From Temnopleurus reevesii (taxonomy: Eukaryota; Echinodermata; Echinoidea; Temnopleuroida; Temnopleuridae): a stretch of 64,000 nucleotides of DNA. This document shows positions 1 through 12,431 of the stretch, piece by piece. Position numbers and translations under genes: made by a program. Below the pieces are notes generated by a model. The model saw only the letters and a program-made list of their open reading frames with translations, was not told where the DNA came from and made no database searches. The stretch spans positions 51,468 to 115,467 of the forward strand of contig BQKZ01000530.1 in NCBI GenBank assembly GCA_036244855.1, in the 5' to 3' direction. The first letter of the stretch is position 1, and the number at the start of each line of letters is the position of its first letter.

Positions 1-14
1 GGGAGGGGGGAGTG

Positions 15-50
<36 letters not shown>

Positions 51-67
51 GGGGGGGGGGGGGGGGG
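1..67. repeat. GA microsatellite and poly-G tract
   Basis: A GA dinucleotide run (about 18-46) is followed by about 20 G. It is simple sequence with no coding content. From here to 1500 I see no gene, only pyrimidine-rich low complexity (about 230-400, TTC/CTT repeats) and AT-rich DNA. Confidence 0.9.
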
Positions 68-1519
68 ACAGGAGCGGGGCATTGACAAGTTGGGGATCAT
101 GATGGGGAGGAGGAGATTGAAAAGAAAAGAAGGGAAGATGAGGAAAATCTTTCGAAAATATGTTGTTCATATCTCTATTGGCGGGTAGCGAGTTTTATTC
201 CTTTCTATTTTCTCCATTCATTCTTATTTTCTTCTCTCCTTCTTCGTCGTCGTATTCTACTCATTCTTATTCAGCTATTCTTTTTCCTTGCTTCTTCTCC
301 TTCAGTTCTTCTTCTTCTTCTTCCTCTTCTCATTCTTTTTTTAATCTTCGCCTTATTCTTTTTATTTTTCTTCTTCTTCTTCTTCTTCTTTTTTTCAGCA
401 CAATTGTTATGCGGTAGGAATGGACATGATTGATTGATTTTATTCCGATACTCAATAAAAAATACAATACAAATATATACAACATAAAAGCAAAAGGAAT
501 AAAATGAATATCGGATGGATTGCCCATTTCAGAGCCATTATCAAAATGGCTTTGTTCTTCCATGAGGTCCATCTTAAAAATAACAATAGTATACAAACGA
601 AATTGTAACAATAAATTGTTATGAAAGTAAAGATGATTATGATGGTGTTGCCGATGACGACTAATATGTATATAACACATGGCTTACCAAATATAAGAGG
701 AACAAATGAGATTTGACATAAAAATATTTAGCATGACCATGATTACAATTGAGTAGGGAACAAAATAAAAAGAATAACAATCCTTACTTCTTTTTCGTCC
801 CTTTTTAATGCAATTTTTCTTCTTGTCAAAAATGTTACGGGTGTCCACCCTTTCGTCCCCTCTGGCTACTTCTCTCAGAACAAAACTAAGGACGATTTTG
901 CAAATACTGACGCCCGAGCGAACGACATCGCCATGATCACGACTAGTATCACTTTACTAACTTGCAAAAGTGCATGATGTGAAAGTATAAAATATACAAA
1001 CAAAACAGACAAACTGACCGGGAGAGGGCATGTGGGCTGATCCCCCAATTTTATTATTAATTACAAGAGAACATCTGGCAGTTTGAACAATTTCTAGAGG
1101 TTCCAAAGTTCCTGTTACAGAGATTTGAAGTCATACTGATTGGCAAATATACCCACGATGACAATTACCCCCAAAGTTCGACGACCGAATCAAACGCCAC
1201 AAAAAAAAAATTGTATATCATATCAAATACAAGTTTATGAAAAAGTCAATATATTTGCTGACACAAATTTTAGCGAGTTTACTGAATGCAAAGATAGTCG
1301 TTATATCAACGCTTGCAGAGATCATTTTGCACATGTCTATGAACATTATAATGAGTAATTATCAAGGAAAATTCATGGTCGCGAAATAAGGAAAGTAAAA
1401 TCCCAGCGAAAACTTCAGCTCAAACGATGGACCTATTAAGATGGTCCGAGGGGCAGGGCATATGTGTACGGTGCCCGGTAAAATGCGCAGTCGCGTATTA
1501 CATAGGCCCACCGTATGTC

Positions 1520-1527
1520 TATATAAA
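1520..1527 (+). promoter_or_regulatory. Probable TATA box of gene 1
   Basis: TATATAAA lies 83 bases upstream of the gene 1 ATG. Transcription would be expected to start near 1550, leaving a 5' UTR of about 60 bases. This is inferred from motif and position only. Confidence 0.5.
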
Positions 1528-1609
1528 CGTAATCACGTTCATGGTCCAGTTAAGGTAGAGTTGTCTGAGTGAGACAACATAAATAGCAAAAGCTCCTACT
1601 GCAATAATT

Positions 1610-4275
1610 ATGGGCTCATCTCTTATTCTAATAGGCTTCATTATGTTGCCTATTGTCTTTGGCCAAGGCCCCAGGGTCACAGTGACTGAAGGAGAACTTA
1701 TGGGAACCACCGAGCAATTCTTGGAAAATGAGTTTTTAAATATTGAAAAGAATATTGACCTGTATTTGGTAAGTATTCCTTTTAAGTTTTTCAACTTGTA
1801 CCAAAAGATGAGAAAGTGAAGTCGTACGTAACCATTGTACCACGATGGCACAATATGTGTGTTAATAACATTTATATATGTATTTGTTACACAACCTATG
1901 AATCTTGTTATTTTGCCTTTTACTTTAATATGCACGTAGTACTTGTCGTAGGAACTAAATGAGACAGAAATGATGATATTAAATATGCATTTTTTCTTGC
2001 AATTCATGGCTGTTGATTCGTGTGGGAAGAATTATTTTCCATGATAAGATGAAGTGAGGATGGCATGTGGGCAATTTGACATGGAAAATCGGGAAATATC
2101 TTTTTAAAAATTGCCTCTAATTTTACTCGGAGATAGTATGTTGTAGATAATTTGGATGAAATTTTACGTATATAACGTATTTTGAAAAATCTCTCTTTAG
2201 ATATATGCTAAATACGTATCTTTCCAATTTTATGATCTGTTGAATGACCAAAAATCGGGCAAATTTTCTGATGTAATTCCGTTACCGACATTCGTCATAC
2301 CTTCAAACTTTTTATGTGGACAGTGTAAGTGTTTCTTCCTTCCCCTATGTTATGCTTCTGCTGCTCTAAAAGTTTGACCGGTCTCTCAAAGTCGCTTATA
2401 ACATACAAAATATAGCTCAAAATGGCATGTAATTACGTTACCGCCCATTTGGGATTGCCAATGTATAAGCACACAAAGTTTTGTTATCCCGTTCATATCA
2501 ACCAATAGATCAGGATAATAAAGTTGACCGGAAAACAGTCCGAGTGCCGAATAGTAGATATTCAGAATTCAGAATAGTATGTACAATTTCCCAGGTGTTC
2601 ACAGGCTAAACGCATGATGAACACAAAAGAAGTGCAAATGCAGTATGATAATTAGGTGAAATGTTTGAATGTTAAAACATATTCTGTATCATGGACACCG
2701 GACCTTTTAACAACAAATGCAGTCGTAAACAAGGTCACATGCCAGTATTTTTTGAAAGAAAACTAAACAACCTGATGAACTTTGGACCTCCAACACACCT
2801 CACTCTTTATATAGACCACTTTCTTAATGTATTCAAATTTTATGTACTCTTCTTTGTCAAACAAGTACAAACTATATATTTGTTCCCCTGATATTACTAT
2901 CTCAATGGAAGTAGTGTGGATAGCATGCAGTAGTTGTGTATAGGTTAGTCAAGCTACAATGTTTGTCCAACCTACATAGCGACATTAATGTATGCAAGTA
3001 GCATTTCCTGACTGTCGTACTCTCATTATGATCCTTTGACAGCTGAGTACTTAGTCCATTTTGGGACAAATGTGAATGAATTCGAATACATTACGAAAGT
3101 GGTCTATTATAGCCTTAAAATCATAACTTGTTAGTAGCAAATACACGTTTTACATGTTTACAAATACATATTTTATTAACGGTATCCAACTCTGAAATAT
3201 TATCATGATTATAAAACACAATCAAATACTGGGGACTGTACATTCCAAAGATTGTCATAAATGCTCTTTCTATCAGGACATACAAAAACATAAAATGATT
3301 CGTTTTGTGAGTTACTAGGCGGGTCTACTAATAGATGCAAATTTCATCTGTTCACGATGTGCAAAAACTGTTTTTTTTTACAAACCGAAAGATTGTCCAA
3401 GATTTACCCGACATTCTGTAGTATTTCATTGAACGGCAAACGTTTGCGCACATGTATAGCAAGTTTAAGATTAGCCATTTTTTTGACAAATGAAGAGTCA
3501 GGGTTTGCTTTTGCCATAAGCGACATCTAGCAACTTTAAGAGCAGTAAAAGTTTCAGCGGATACACAGTAGGCGATTGTATCGTAGAATGTTGCACATAT
3601 TAGAAAATGTTAATCCTGTGCAAGTACCAGGTAATTTTATATATAGAAATCATATGGTTACTTATTCGCTAGCAGTAGCGAATAAAAAATATTAGCAGCG
3701 CCGTATTGTGACCATTTGCAAATGCTTACAAGTGATTTGCGAATGAAAAAAAAATTAGGTACTCCGTGTTGCGACCGTTTGCGAGTGCTTGCTAGAGCTT
3801 TGCGAATGTTTGCGACTATTAGCGAAAATACAGATTCGCAAAGAAATTTCGAACGTGTTCTAAAATATTTTACGACAAGAAAAACTGTTTGCGACAATAA
3901 AAATAAGGTTCCTTGTAACTCTAAACATTTTGCATCCCTTTACAAACCCTTGCAACATAGAGAAAATTCCTCCGTTCACAAACGTTCTCCATTAGACATC
4001 CCCTCTACATGCCCTAACAATGGTTGACTCAGCAAACATCATCATTTGAATGCAGGTAGTTCTCTTATTTGCTTTTCTATTATTCCTTGCGTTTACTTTT
4101 CCATTGAATACAATGGCATTTAAATGAATTAGTAGTCTCTGTCGTATGACATTATGATATATATCAGTCTGCTCGATTTTCCCTCGTAGCTTTGTGGCTC
4201 TTTGACGCATTTCCATTTGCAAAAATACGGGGGGAATCTCCTGGCACCCCCCCCCCCCACTCCACTAAAACAAAC

Positions 4276-4314
<39 letters not shown>

Positions 4315-7300
4315 ACAAAAAAAGGAGGAAAGAGATTAGTATATTTCCCACTTTGGACTCAGATTCCAAGAAATTGCATCTACGAATACTAAATTTTTAA
4401 AGTTTTTTTTAGGTAGATCTCTCCCATTTGTTCGTTCGGCAGTTTTAGTCAAATAATCTGTCAGCATTTCAAGTTTTCGGCCCTTATTCATCATTCTGCA
4501 GAATTATGTTAAATATAGGAAAAGTTTAGATGAATTTCTTCAGCTTTTTGGACTCCCTAAAAATGCATATCTGCCTCCTTTAAAGGAGATAGACCATAGT
4601 CCTTTTCGGTTGATTTGCTCCCTCTCATTGACACCCCTGATAAAGGCCCATTGGCGATATGTTTTCACAAGTAATTTATCATGTATGCTACTGCAGTAGA
4701 AAATGTTAGTGTTCAGAAAACATCCCTTTCATGATATCAGCTTCAAGATTCTATCTACCGCGTGCGGGAAGACCCCTCCCATAACCTTCCCTATTCGGTT
4801 TCATTGTCTACAACGCCCCTATTAAGGTATCTATGATTCTATCCTCAGATTGTATCTCTCATTCTCGATCTTTTATATATTTATATTATGGTCCTCATAC
4901 CACGTTGCTTAATATGACACAAACACTATAGAAATGCCAATATCATTGTTTTTATTATAAAAGTTAAAATTATAAATTGTTCAGGAATTGATCATACTTC
5001 ATGTCTATTCTTATTTCACAAACTATGCTAAAAACATATACATTTTAAAAGTATTTGATTGACCTCAAAAGGGGAGATGCAAAGAGCTCTAAAATGTATA
5101 CAGTATAATCAGTATTCCTTAATCACTATCTTGTCAACATTACTGTCACATGGGTGGACTCAAAATAAATTACACGATAAAAGTCAATTTACATGAATGT
5201 CTATATACAATTTACTTCAGAGTCAGGCATAAAAAAAGAAAAAAAATCACATTTTAAATGGTTAATGTAATATACGCGTGAAAGAAAAATAATTCCCAAT
5301 CACAAAGTATATTTGGATAACCAACAACAATCAAGAAAGACAAGGATCCTGCTTTGATCCAAACAAGAAAACAATCTGTTAAATCCCGACATTAAACAAA
5401 AAAAAACCTAAATTAAATACTCCCCTTGGATCACTGTTTCACTTTATCTCCCATATCGGCATAATTAAATGTTAGCTTCCAAAAAAAATCAGATCATACA
5501 GATCACACAATCCCAAGCCTACAAATCCTATGAAAAAATCCTGTACTGATTTTTCATCATAGAAATAAACTTCATCTCATACCTCGTAACACTTCATGAA
5601 CCTACTTCAAAACTCTATACTCTCTGTGATGATAACTTACCTTCATATTACTCAATATCAATAATCCATTCCAAAATTCACCAACTCTAACATTTACCAA
5701 ATTCTAACCTAAAAACAAAATGCATTTTTGAAAATATAAATCCAAAATTACGTCTCATGAAGAACTGTTCATTCATTATCATTTAAATGTATGTCTCCAT
5801 CTCCAAAATGTTCTCGACATCACTAATTGTTCAATAATTTCGATAATGTTCATTTCTCTCGCAAACTTATCTCTCTACCGGAACTTGAAATCACTCGGTG
5901 AAAAGATGCTTCAGAACAGGCGTGTCTCAACCGCCGAAACTCAATCCGTAGACAACTCGCTCCTCAAAATGGCATCACACGTCCGTGACATCGGAATTAA
6001 CCCGAACTCGGAGCCATCGACGACTTCTATAAGAAACAGGCATAAAATCAACTTGGCAAAACTCCTTCAAATCTGGCCTCAAACTGGTTTTTCAGATGAA
6101 AATAATATTGGCTGCTCTCTATTTGCCAAAGTCACGAAGAAACAACGATCATGATATAGATTCAGAAAATAATTCTAAATCCAGTAACTAAATCGAGGCG
6201 GTGGGTAAATTGCTGCCTCAAAAATCAAACTCTTCTCGATGAAGTCTTAAATTGGTCTGCCCAGAAATCTACTGAGAAAGCCAACTCCCAATTTTGTAAT
6301 TGACAAAAGGAATTTGAAACATCTAGTTTAAAGTAAGTAAGTAAGTAACTGAACATAAAAAGAAAATGACCTATTGAGATGCACTGCAATGTGAACATAC
6401 AAAAAGACCAGTACTCAGGCATATGCAAATGAGCTCAGTTATCGATGGCTAGGAATTTGAAACACTCTATAATCTATTACTTTGAAATTTAATTTAACAT
6501 GTCTCCAAATGACCTAAAAGTGGTATTAAAATGTAAAATAAAAAAAGTGTAAAACAAACTTAGGTCATCTGGGAAAGTTTAGTGGGGTAATTGAATAAAA
6601 ATAAAATGAAATGTATTTTCACTGTGACAATTACAGGGAGTGCCATTTGCAGATCCACCTCAGCGTTTTAAACCCCCAGTGGCGAAGGAAGCATGGGATG
6701 GGGTTCTTGATGTCACGGAGTTTAAGCCTGCATGCATTCAACCACCGGGCTTTCCAGTGAATTCGATGGATGAGGATTGACTCTACCTCAATGTGTATTC
6801 TCCAAGTCCCAAGGTAAATAAAAGAAAAATCACGACTTTATTACCTTGATAAAGCTTTAAAGGTTTCTCTTTTCTAATTCTACCTCGAGTTTCACATCTT
6901 CATTAGATTGTAACTCGAGTTTACCCTATCATTACAACAATGTTCTTGAATTTGCATCAAACCTTCAAATGATAAGGGTATTGGCTTCAATATAAATGAT
7001 GTGTTATCACCTAGACAATGATTATACTCCTTTTAGTTACGCGAATCGATATTGAAAGATTGACATTATAAACGCTCCCATAGTTTGCTGTAGATCTGTT
7101 ATCAAATCTCCACACTTTTTTGCGAAGTTTATCAACACTTCAAATGAAGAATCTTAACATTTCGTCTTTATAAACCAATGTCTGAGATCACTGGCCTACT
7201 TAAAGAAATTCGTTGACTAATCAAACTGGAAATAATCAGTGATCCCTATTGTCTGAAATTTCTCCGCAGCCAACCAAGGCAGCTGTTATGGTATGGATTC

Positions 7301-10300
7301 ATGGTGGAGGATTCTTCACGGGTTCTGCCATGTCTTACGCGTATTACGGTGTTCCTTTAGCTGCTGTAGGGGATGTCATCGTCGTATCTATAAATTATCG
7401 CTTAGGAGTCTTCTCCAAACTAACTACCGGTGAGTTTCATTCTATCGAATAGGGGAGTTTAAGCATGCCGTTCTCCAATTCAGAAGTGGGAAGGGGTGTC
7501 GTAGTAGGACACTGCCAATTCGACAGAGCATGTGCATAGGCATCAGAAATTGTAGAGTTTAAGCACTGTTTTCAGGGATAATTTATACAGCTTCCCTAAT
7601 AATGCCGACAGTTCTAAAACCATTTAGAGTCATTTGCTTTCAATGAATATTACTTCATGCTGCTTAGATGCTAATTATCTCGAATGCATTTTGAATTACA
7701 CAGATGATGAGGAAGCACCAGGAAACATCGGAATGCTAGACCAAGTAGCAGCTCTTGAATGGATCAACAAAAATATTGAAGGTGAGTGATCATGTAAAAC
7801 CACATTCGTGAGCACCGATCCGTTGGCTTAATTACTAGACCACTCGCCATTCCACCGCGATGTTCCGGGTTCGATTCCCGATAGCATCATACCTGGTTTT
7901 TTTTTTAGTTGCATTGATTCCAATCGTTCCCTAATCAGGATGATATGCATTGGATTAGAGTTAGAATGAGAACAATGCAACATCTGAAAAAGTGAGAGCA
8001 TACGTGACAAAAACACAGTACATTTAGCCTTACAAAAGCATTGAATCTATATTAGATTTTACCTCGTGCATGCAACTTTATTTCAAAAGTACATAAAGAT
8101 ATTTACTGTTTATACTACTGTTCGTATTTTGCCAAAAAAGAGAAAGAAATAAAAAACATGATCAATTATGAAGGTAATACTGTAATTACGTTAAGGTGAT
8201 TCTCAGTTCATCTCAAAGTTATCGGTGGATCTGATATAGTTTAAAACAGTGATCAATTTTGTTGACGTCGAAATAACTGCATTATTCAATCTAATATTAG
8301 ATAAGAATCATCTTTTAAAATACTTGTTTTCCCATTTTCGTCAAGCTTTTGGTGGTGACAAAGACAGGATTACACTCTTTGGAGAGAGAGCAGGCGGAGC
8401 ATCTGTTGAGTTTCTTACTCTCTCTCCACTTAGCCGTAACTTATTCAACCAGACCATAATACAAGTAGGTTTTTGTTCTATTTTTTGGTTTGCTTTTGTT
8501 TCTTCGTTATTTCTTTGTGTATTAGAAGATCATTGAAAGGCAAACTCCTCTCCAAAAGCAAGGGCCTGCCACGAAAACTTTACCCGAGATTTGCTTGAGG
8601 TAATATAAGAATAGATTATGCAAACTGCATCTCATTATTGGTGGGGAAGCCACCTCTTATTTGATTAAGGGCCATTAGTAAAAACAATATGTAATATACA
8701 TTTTTTACTGATTTGTTTGATTTTTTTATGTCAGTGCATGGTTCTTGTCTGGTTGTTGTAAGGTTGCATGAGGGTTGGATCCAGAAACATCATACCAATT
8801 ATTTCATGGAGACATTTTTCATACGAGTTATTCGTTTCTCACGATATATATAAGATACAATGTAGTTTATAACATGTTTACACGTTCATTTATTACAGAG
8901 TGGGTCTTCCTTTCCGTTTTGGGCGCTCGACCAAAACCCACGTGAGGTGGAAGCTCAGAATGCGTTCAATCTTGGATCAAAACTAGGCTGTGACGTACAA
9001 ACATCATCTGACCTGGTGTCATGCTTGGAGAGTATTCCTGCTCAGGAAATCTTTGAAGAATCGTTTAGTGTAAGTATCAAGTAGAGCAATATCTAGAACT
9101 CAGTCAAATGTGATCATCTGCCTAGAAATTGATATCAATGTTAGGTCTTAATAAATCGGTCATCTAAAAACAATGCATACAAATTAATCATAAGGGACCG
9201 ATAACAAATTGTATTTTCCTGTCATTCAACAGAAAATTGAGAAAGAGGAGATTCCGTCGAAGTTGCTGATCGCACGGATCCCCATCAGCGGTAGGGATCG
9301 TCATATCTCTGTGACTTTGAAAATTTATTACTTTTGGACGGGTTGTTTGATTTTGCTCAATTTTTCACAGTTTGTTCATCTGATTTTCCTTCAATCAATG
9401 AGAACACGATAAAACCAGAGGTTGATTCCCCTTTAACCTATTACTTCCTTCTGTAGACCTACGTACTTTGTCCTGTGTCTGTTGATGGCCACTTCCTGCT
9501 CGACACGCCATCTAACTTGTACAAGAATGGTGACTTTAAGCATTGCCCAATGCTGACAGGGACTAATCGGGATGAGGGTTTTCTTCTAATACCTCCAACG
9601 CTTCCACCGAGTGGATATGATGATCTTGGAAGACCACTGCTACCAACAGTAAACCAGACAGGAGTCGAGGATCTCATCAAATCTACTGCAATCGTTTTTG
9701 GTAACGCCCGTCATGCTACAATGGTTTTATACTGACTGTAACAATAACTTCATGTTTCAAGGAACCATCGATTTGATATAGAAATTGTAGGAGGATATAA
9801 ACGATAATGATGCTATGTGAATCAAACGCAAACTTTCTGTTGTTCGCAGTAATATAAACAGTAATTGCTTCCCAAGATCACCTGATTATGATATGCGTTA
9901 AATCTTTGGTGGTGAAATATGATACACTGAGATGTCTTTGAAGCCTCGAAGACTATTTCCTAGATTTCAGTACAAATTGATACCATATTGCACTGTAAGT
10001 ATACTCTTAAGTAGGAGCAATACTCGATCGTTTCCTTTCCTTGATGAATATTTCAAGGAGTCTTGAAATATCTAGAGTCCACGGAAAAACAAGTTAACTT
10101 TTTTTATTTGCAGGAATCACAGATGATATCTTATTGGACGCCATTCTACAGGAGTACATTGACTGGTCTATCGCAGAGGACCCTACTGCCAATCTCATTT
10201 TGTCATTCAATGAGTTTGCGGGGGACAATGTATTCGCTTGCCCATCAGATGTGGTAACGAGAGCACATGCACGTGTGGGTGATCCAGTCTTCAAGTATTT

Positions 10301-12431
10301 CATGACACACGTTCCGTCGAGGTATGGCCATTGTATAATGTGTTTCGATGATTTGAATTTCTTTACCCCGTGCTTATTCCAGCAAATCAATTACGATACT
10401 TTGTTAGCACTGGATCGGACATACTTATCAAATATTACCAAATAATCATTATCATCATTTTGATTATCAGTGTTATCATTACCATTATCATTTTCGGGGT
10501 GTTGTTCAAAATCAACTGCAAATCAACTGCAACTTTGCACAGTGTAACGCATATTTTCATTCGCACACGGTATGCGCATTTAATAGGACTCGCATGAAAC
10601 AATGATTGTGAAGTAATTGTATGTTCCGATCAACTGCAACTTTCGATCAATTGCAACTATTGAACAATACCCCCTTTAGTGTTACCATTATTAGTTATAC
10701 ATATAAAAGTAATATGTATCATATTTAATATGACGGTTTTCCAAGATCCATCGAATCACATCATGATTTCCTTTCGGTATCAGGAGTGTTTTTGAAGCTG
10801 TTGGTGGTCAAGCATGGATCGGAGCAGGTCATGGAGAGGATCTTCTCTTTGTATTTGGATTACCTTTCATCATCGATCACATTCCTGAATCTGAACTACC
10901 TCTACCTACTGGATTCCAACTGACGGATGAGGAGAAGGCCTTGTCAGCAAGCCTCATGACATATTGGACAAACTTTGCTAAATATGGGTGAGATGAATCT
11001 ACAAGTGGAAAAAGATTGTATTCAAATATTAATCTTTCATTTAATGAGTGACCACATGGTACCTAGACACATAATTATTTGAATATACACAGGGGGTAGG
11101 GGATGGCAGCTTCTCGTTTCAAACTGTATTTCCCATCGTACCCAAAAACTTATTAATTTTATCCGGAATTAAAGCAATCCCCAACTGTCACTGATTACTA
11201 GGGTAGAAAAAGATTTGCGACTAAAGACGCATCATCAGCTCGATTGTTTTAAAAACATTCATTTTGTGGCAAAGTATTCTCAGTCCAAAATATGCGTAAT
11301 TCGAATAGAAATGATCAAATTCTTTCTTTCGGATTAAATTTACGTTTTTTATTGCTGAATATAAATCATTACTATAAATGCACACCACATTTTAACGCAG
11401 GTAATGTGTAAAATATTAACGTCAACATGTCCTTCTTAAAGTTGCAAAATTCAGAGTCTATGAGGTTTAATCGTGATAATGCCAATGTTTTGTTTTTATT
11501 TAGATTCTATCTTTATGAACAGTTCCCAGAGACTATTCGAGAATAAGTAAATTCATCATCCTCGAATAATGGTTTTCTTTGTAATTGCTTTCAGAGATCC
11601 GAGTAAATCAAGTTCTGATGCAGAGCCGGGTGTTGGTCAGGATAGTTGGCCTGCTTATACGATTCCTGAGTTATATTACAAAGAGATATCACTAGCTCTT
11701 GGACAGGGACGTGCACTGAAAGCAAGACAGTGTCACTTCTGGAATGACTTTGTGCCGAGAATGCAACGTTTCATTGGTAAGGCTAGCTGTATAAATTATG
11801 ATCACAGAATGATTAGTTCTTAACACACATACGAACACACACACTCAAGTAATTGCCCTTTTGAATATAGCATTGCTTTATACCACAAAATCTGGTTATC
11901 ATTTTTTATGCGCGAGTGCTTGAGCACTTATCAAATGTGTAATGGCACATTTCGAAGGTCACATTGATTTTGCTCTAGGATGAAGATCGAACAGCAAAGA
12001 ACACATTTTTGTTTCATATTTCAATTGCTCGTTTTGTTTCATTGTCAACGACCCGAATCTATTACATCATGACTGGAATTCACAGTCTATTTCGACTAGT
12101 TTTGAAAGTACAATTTTCCATCGCTTCCTAAAATTAGATTTGCATTCCAGTCTCGATAGATGTTAGAAAATGACAAGACAGTCTATAACGCTCAACATTA
12201 GATTTTAAAAACAAAATTGTATACAGTAGTAGTGTTATAATTCATATTCGTTATGGATACTTATCTATGTATGGACATTACAAAAGCACGATTCTGGTTT
12301 TCTTCTTTTTATCAGCCTCTCAAGATAGCGTTGATCAAGAATGGAAAGACGACTACTCGGACTGGCAAGAACAGCTAGCTGATTGGCAGGTGGCATTTGA
12401 CAAGTATAAGGATTCCAACACCTGTAACTAA
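1610..12431 (+). CDS. Gene 1: cholinesterase-like carboxylesterase with T-tail, in-frame UGA and lost catalytic Ser
   Basis: Eleven exons: 1610-1768, 6637-6813, 7270-7429, 7704-7781, 8346-8464, 8899-9069, 9457-9700, 10114-10321, 10784-10987, 11595-11776, 12316-12431 (1818 nt). All have GT-AG borders and compatible phases. A signal peptide (MGSSLILIGFIMLP...) is followed by a type-B carboxylesterase core: GVPFADPP, WIHGGGFFTG (oxyanion hole), NYRLG, AFGGD. The nucleophile elbow reads GERAG, so the catalytic Ser is Arg206. The acid (Glu328 in NRDEG) and His455 (GAGHGED) remain. Codon 101 is TGA where paralogues have Cys in EDCLYLN. The last exon is a WAT-like tail. Compared with genes 2 and 3, one extra phase-1 intron (9701-10113) splits exon 7. 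The gene cannot be a normal Ser esterase: it is either an early pseudogene or a non-catalytic, possibly recoded, member. Confidence 0.8.
3660..3900. repeat. Degenerate TTTGCGAATG-like short repeats in intron 1
   Basis: Imperfect copies of a TTGCGA(A/C)TG-like word recur about every 20-30 bases. They also create open frames on both strands that I do not believe are genes. The rest of gene 1 intron 1 (1769-6636) shows no recognisable gene. Confidence 0.45.
4279..4309. repeat. GA microsatellite in intron 1
   Basis: About 15 GA units, preceded by a poly-C run and followed by a G run. Confidence 0.9.
6778..6780 (+). other. In-frame TGA at conserved Cys codon 101 of gene 1
   Basis: Exon 2 reads M-D-E-D-stop-L-Y-L-N. 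All four paralogues in the window have Cys here (EDCLYLN), the second Cys of a disulfide loop in this family. Its expected partner is Cys86. The frame is open on both sides and both splice sites are intact. Confidence 0.9.
7818..7893 (+). repeat. tRNA-like SINE head in gene 1 intron 4
   Basis: A B-box-like GGGTTCGATTCCCG (about 7867-7880) stands about 40 bases after an A-box-like stretch (TTGGCTTAATTACTAGACC). A T-run and unrelated AT-rich sequence follow. It cannot be confirmed as a functional tRNA, because I find no good acceptor stem. A tRNA-derived SINE fragment is more likely. Confidence 0.4.
8387..8389 (+). other. Catalytic Ser codon replaced by AGA (Arg206) in gene 1
   Basis: Exon 5 encodes G-E-R-A-G-G. 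The paralogues at this site read GESAG (gene 2), GVSSG (gene 3), GQSAG (gene 6) and GESDG (pseudogene). A single third-base change from AGT/AGC gives AGA. Confidence 0.9.
9313..9436 (+). mobile_element. Fragment of TTAA-flanked MITE (family Y) in gene 1 intron 6
   Basis: The sequence matches the right end of the longer copies at 30734-31332 and 38542-39140, ending in ...TTCCCCTTTAA. The left part is missing. Confidence 0.65.
12316..12431 (+). CDS. Last exon of gene 1: WAT (AChE_tetra-like) tail
   Basis: This exon encodes a 38-residue tail with Trp, Trp(+7), Trp(+7), Phe(+4), Tyr(+3), Cys(+6). The spacing is identical to that of the vertebrate AChE T-peptide, where the Trp residues bind a proline-rich anchor (ColQ/PRiMA) and the Cys forms an inter-subunit disulfide. 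As in vertebrate AChE the tail sits in its own 3' exon. The stop is at 12429-12431. Confidence 0.8.

Noticed and set aside
3716..4027. 103-codon open frame
   Set aside because: Generated by the degenerate TTTGCGAATG-like repeats; open frames also occur on the opposite strand.
5846..6154. 102-codon open frame in gene 1 intron 1
   Set aside because: No recognisable domain, lies inside an intron, and is not supported by any paralogue.
7818..7893. Functional tRNA gene
   Set aside because: A and B boxes are present but no convincing acceptor or anticodon stem; better explained as a SINE head.
9231..9288. Possible extra gene 1 exon (AAAATTGAGAAAGAG...)
   Set aside because: Bounded by AG and GT but 58 nt long, so it breaks the phase-0 join between 9069 and 9457. 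Paralogues have no equivalent exon, and it abuts a MITE fragment.
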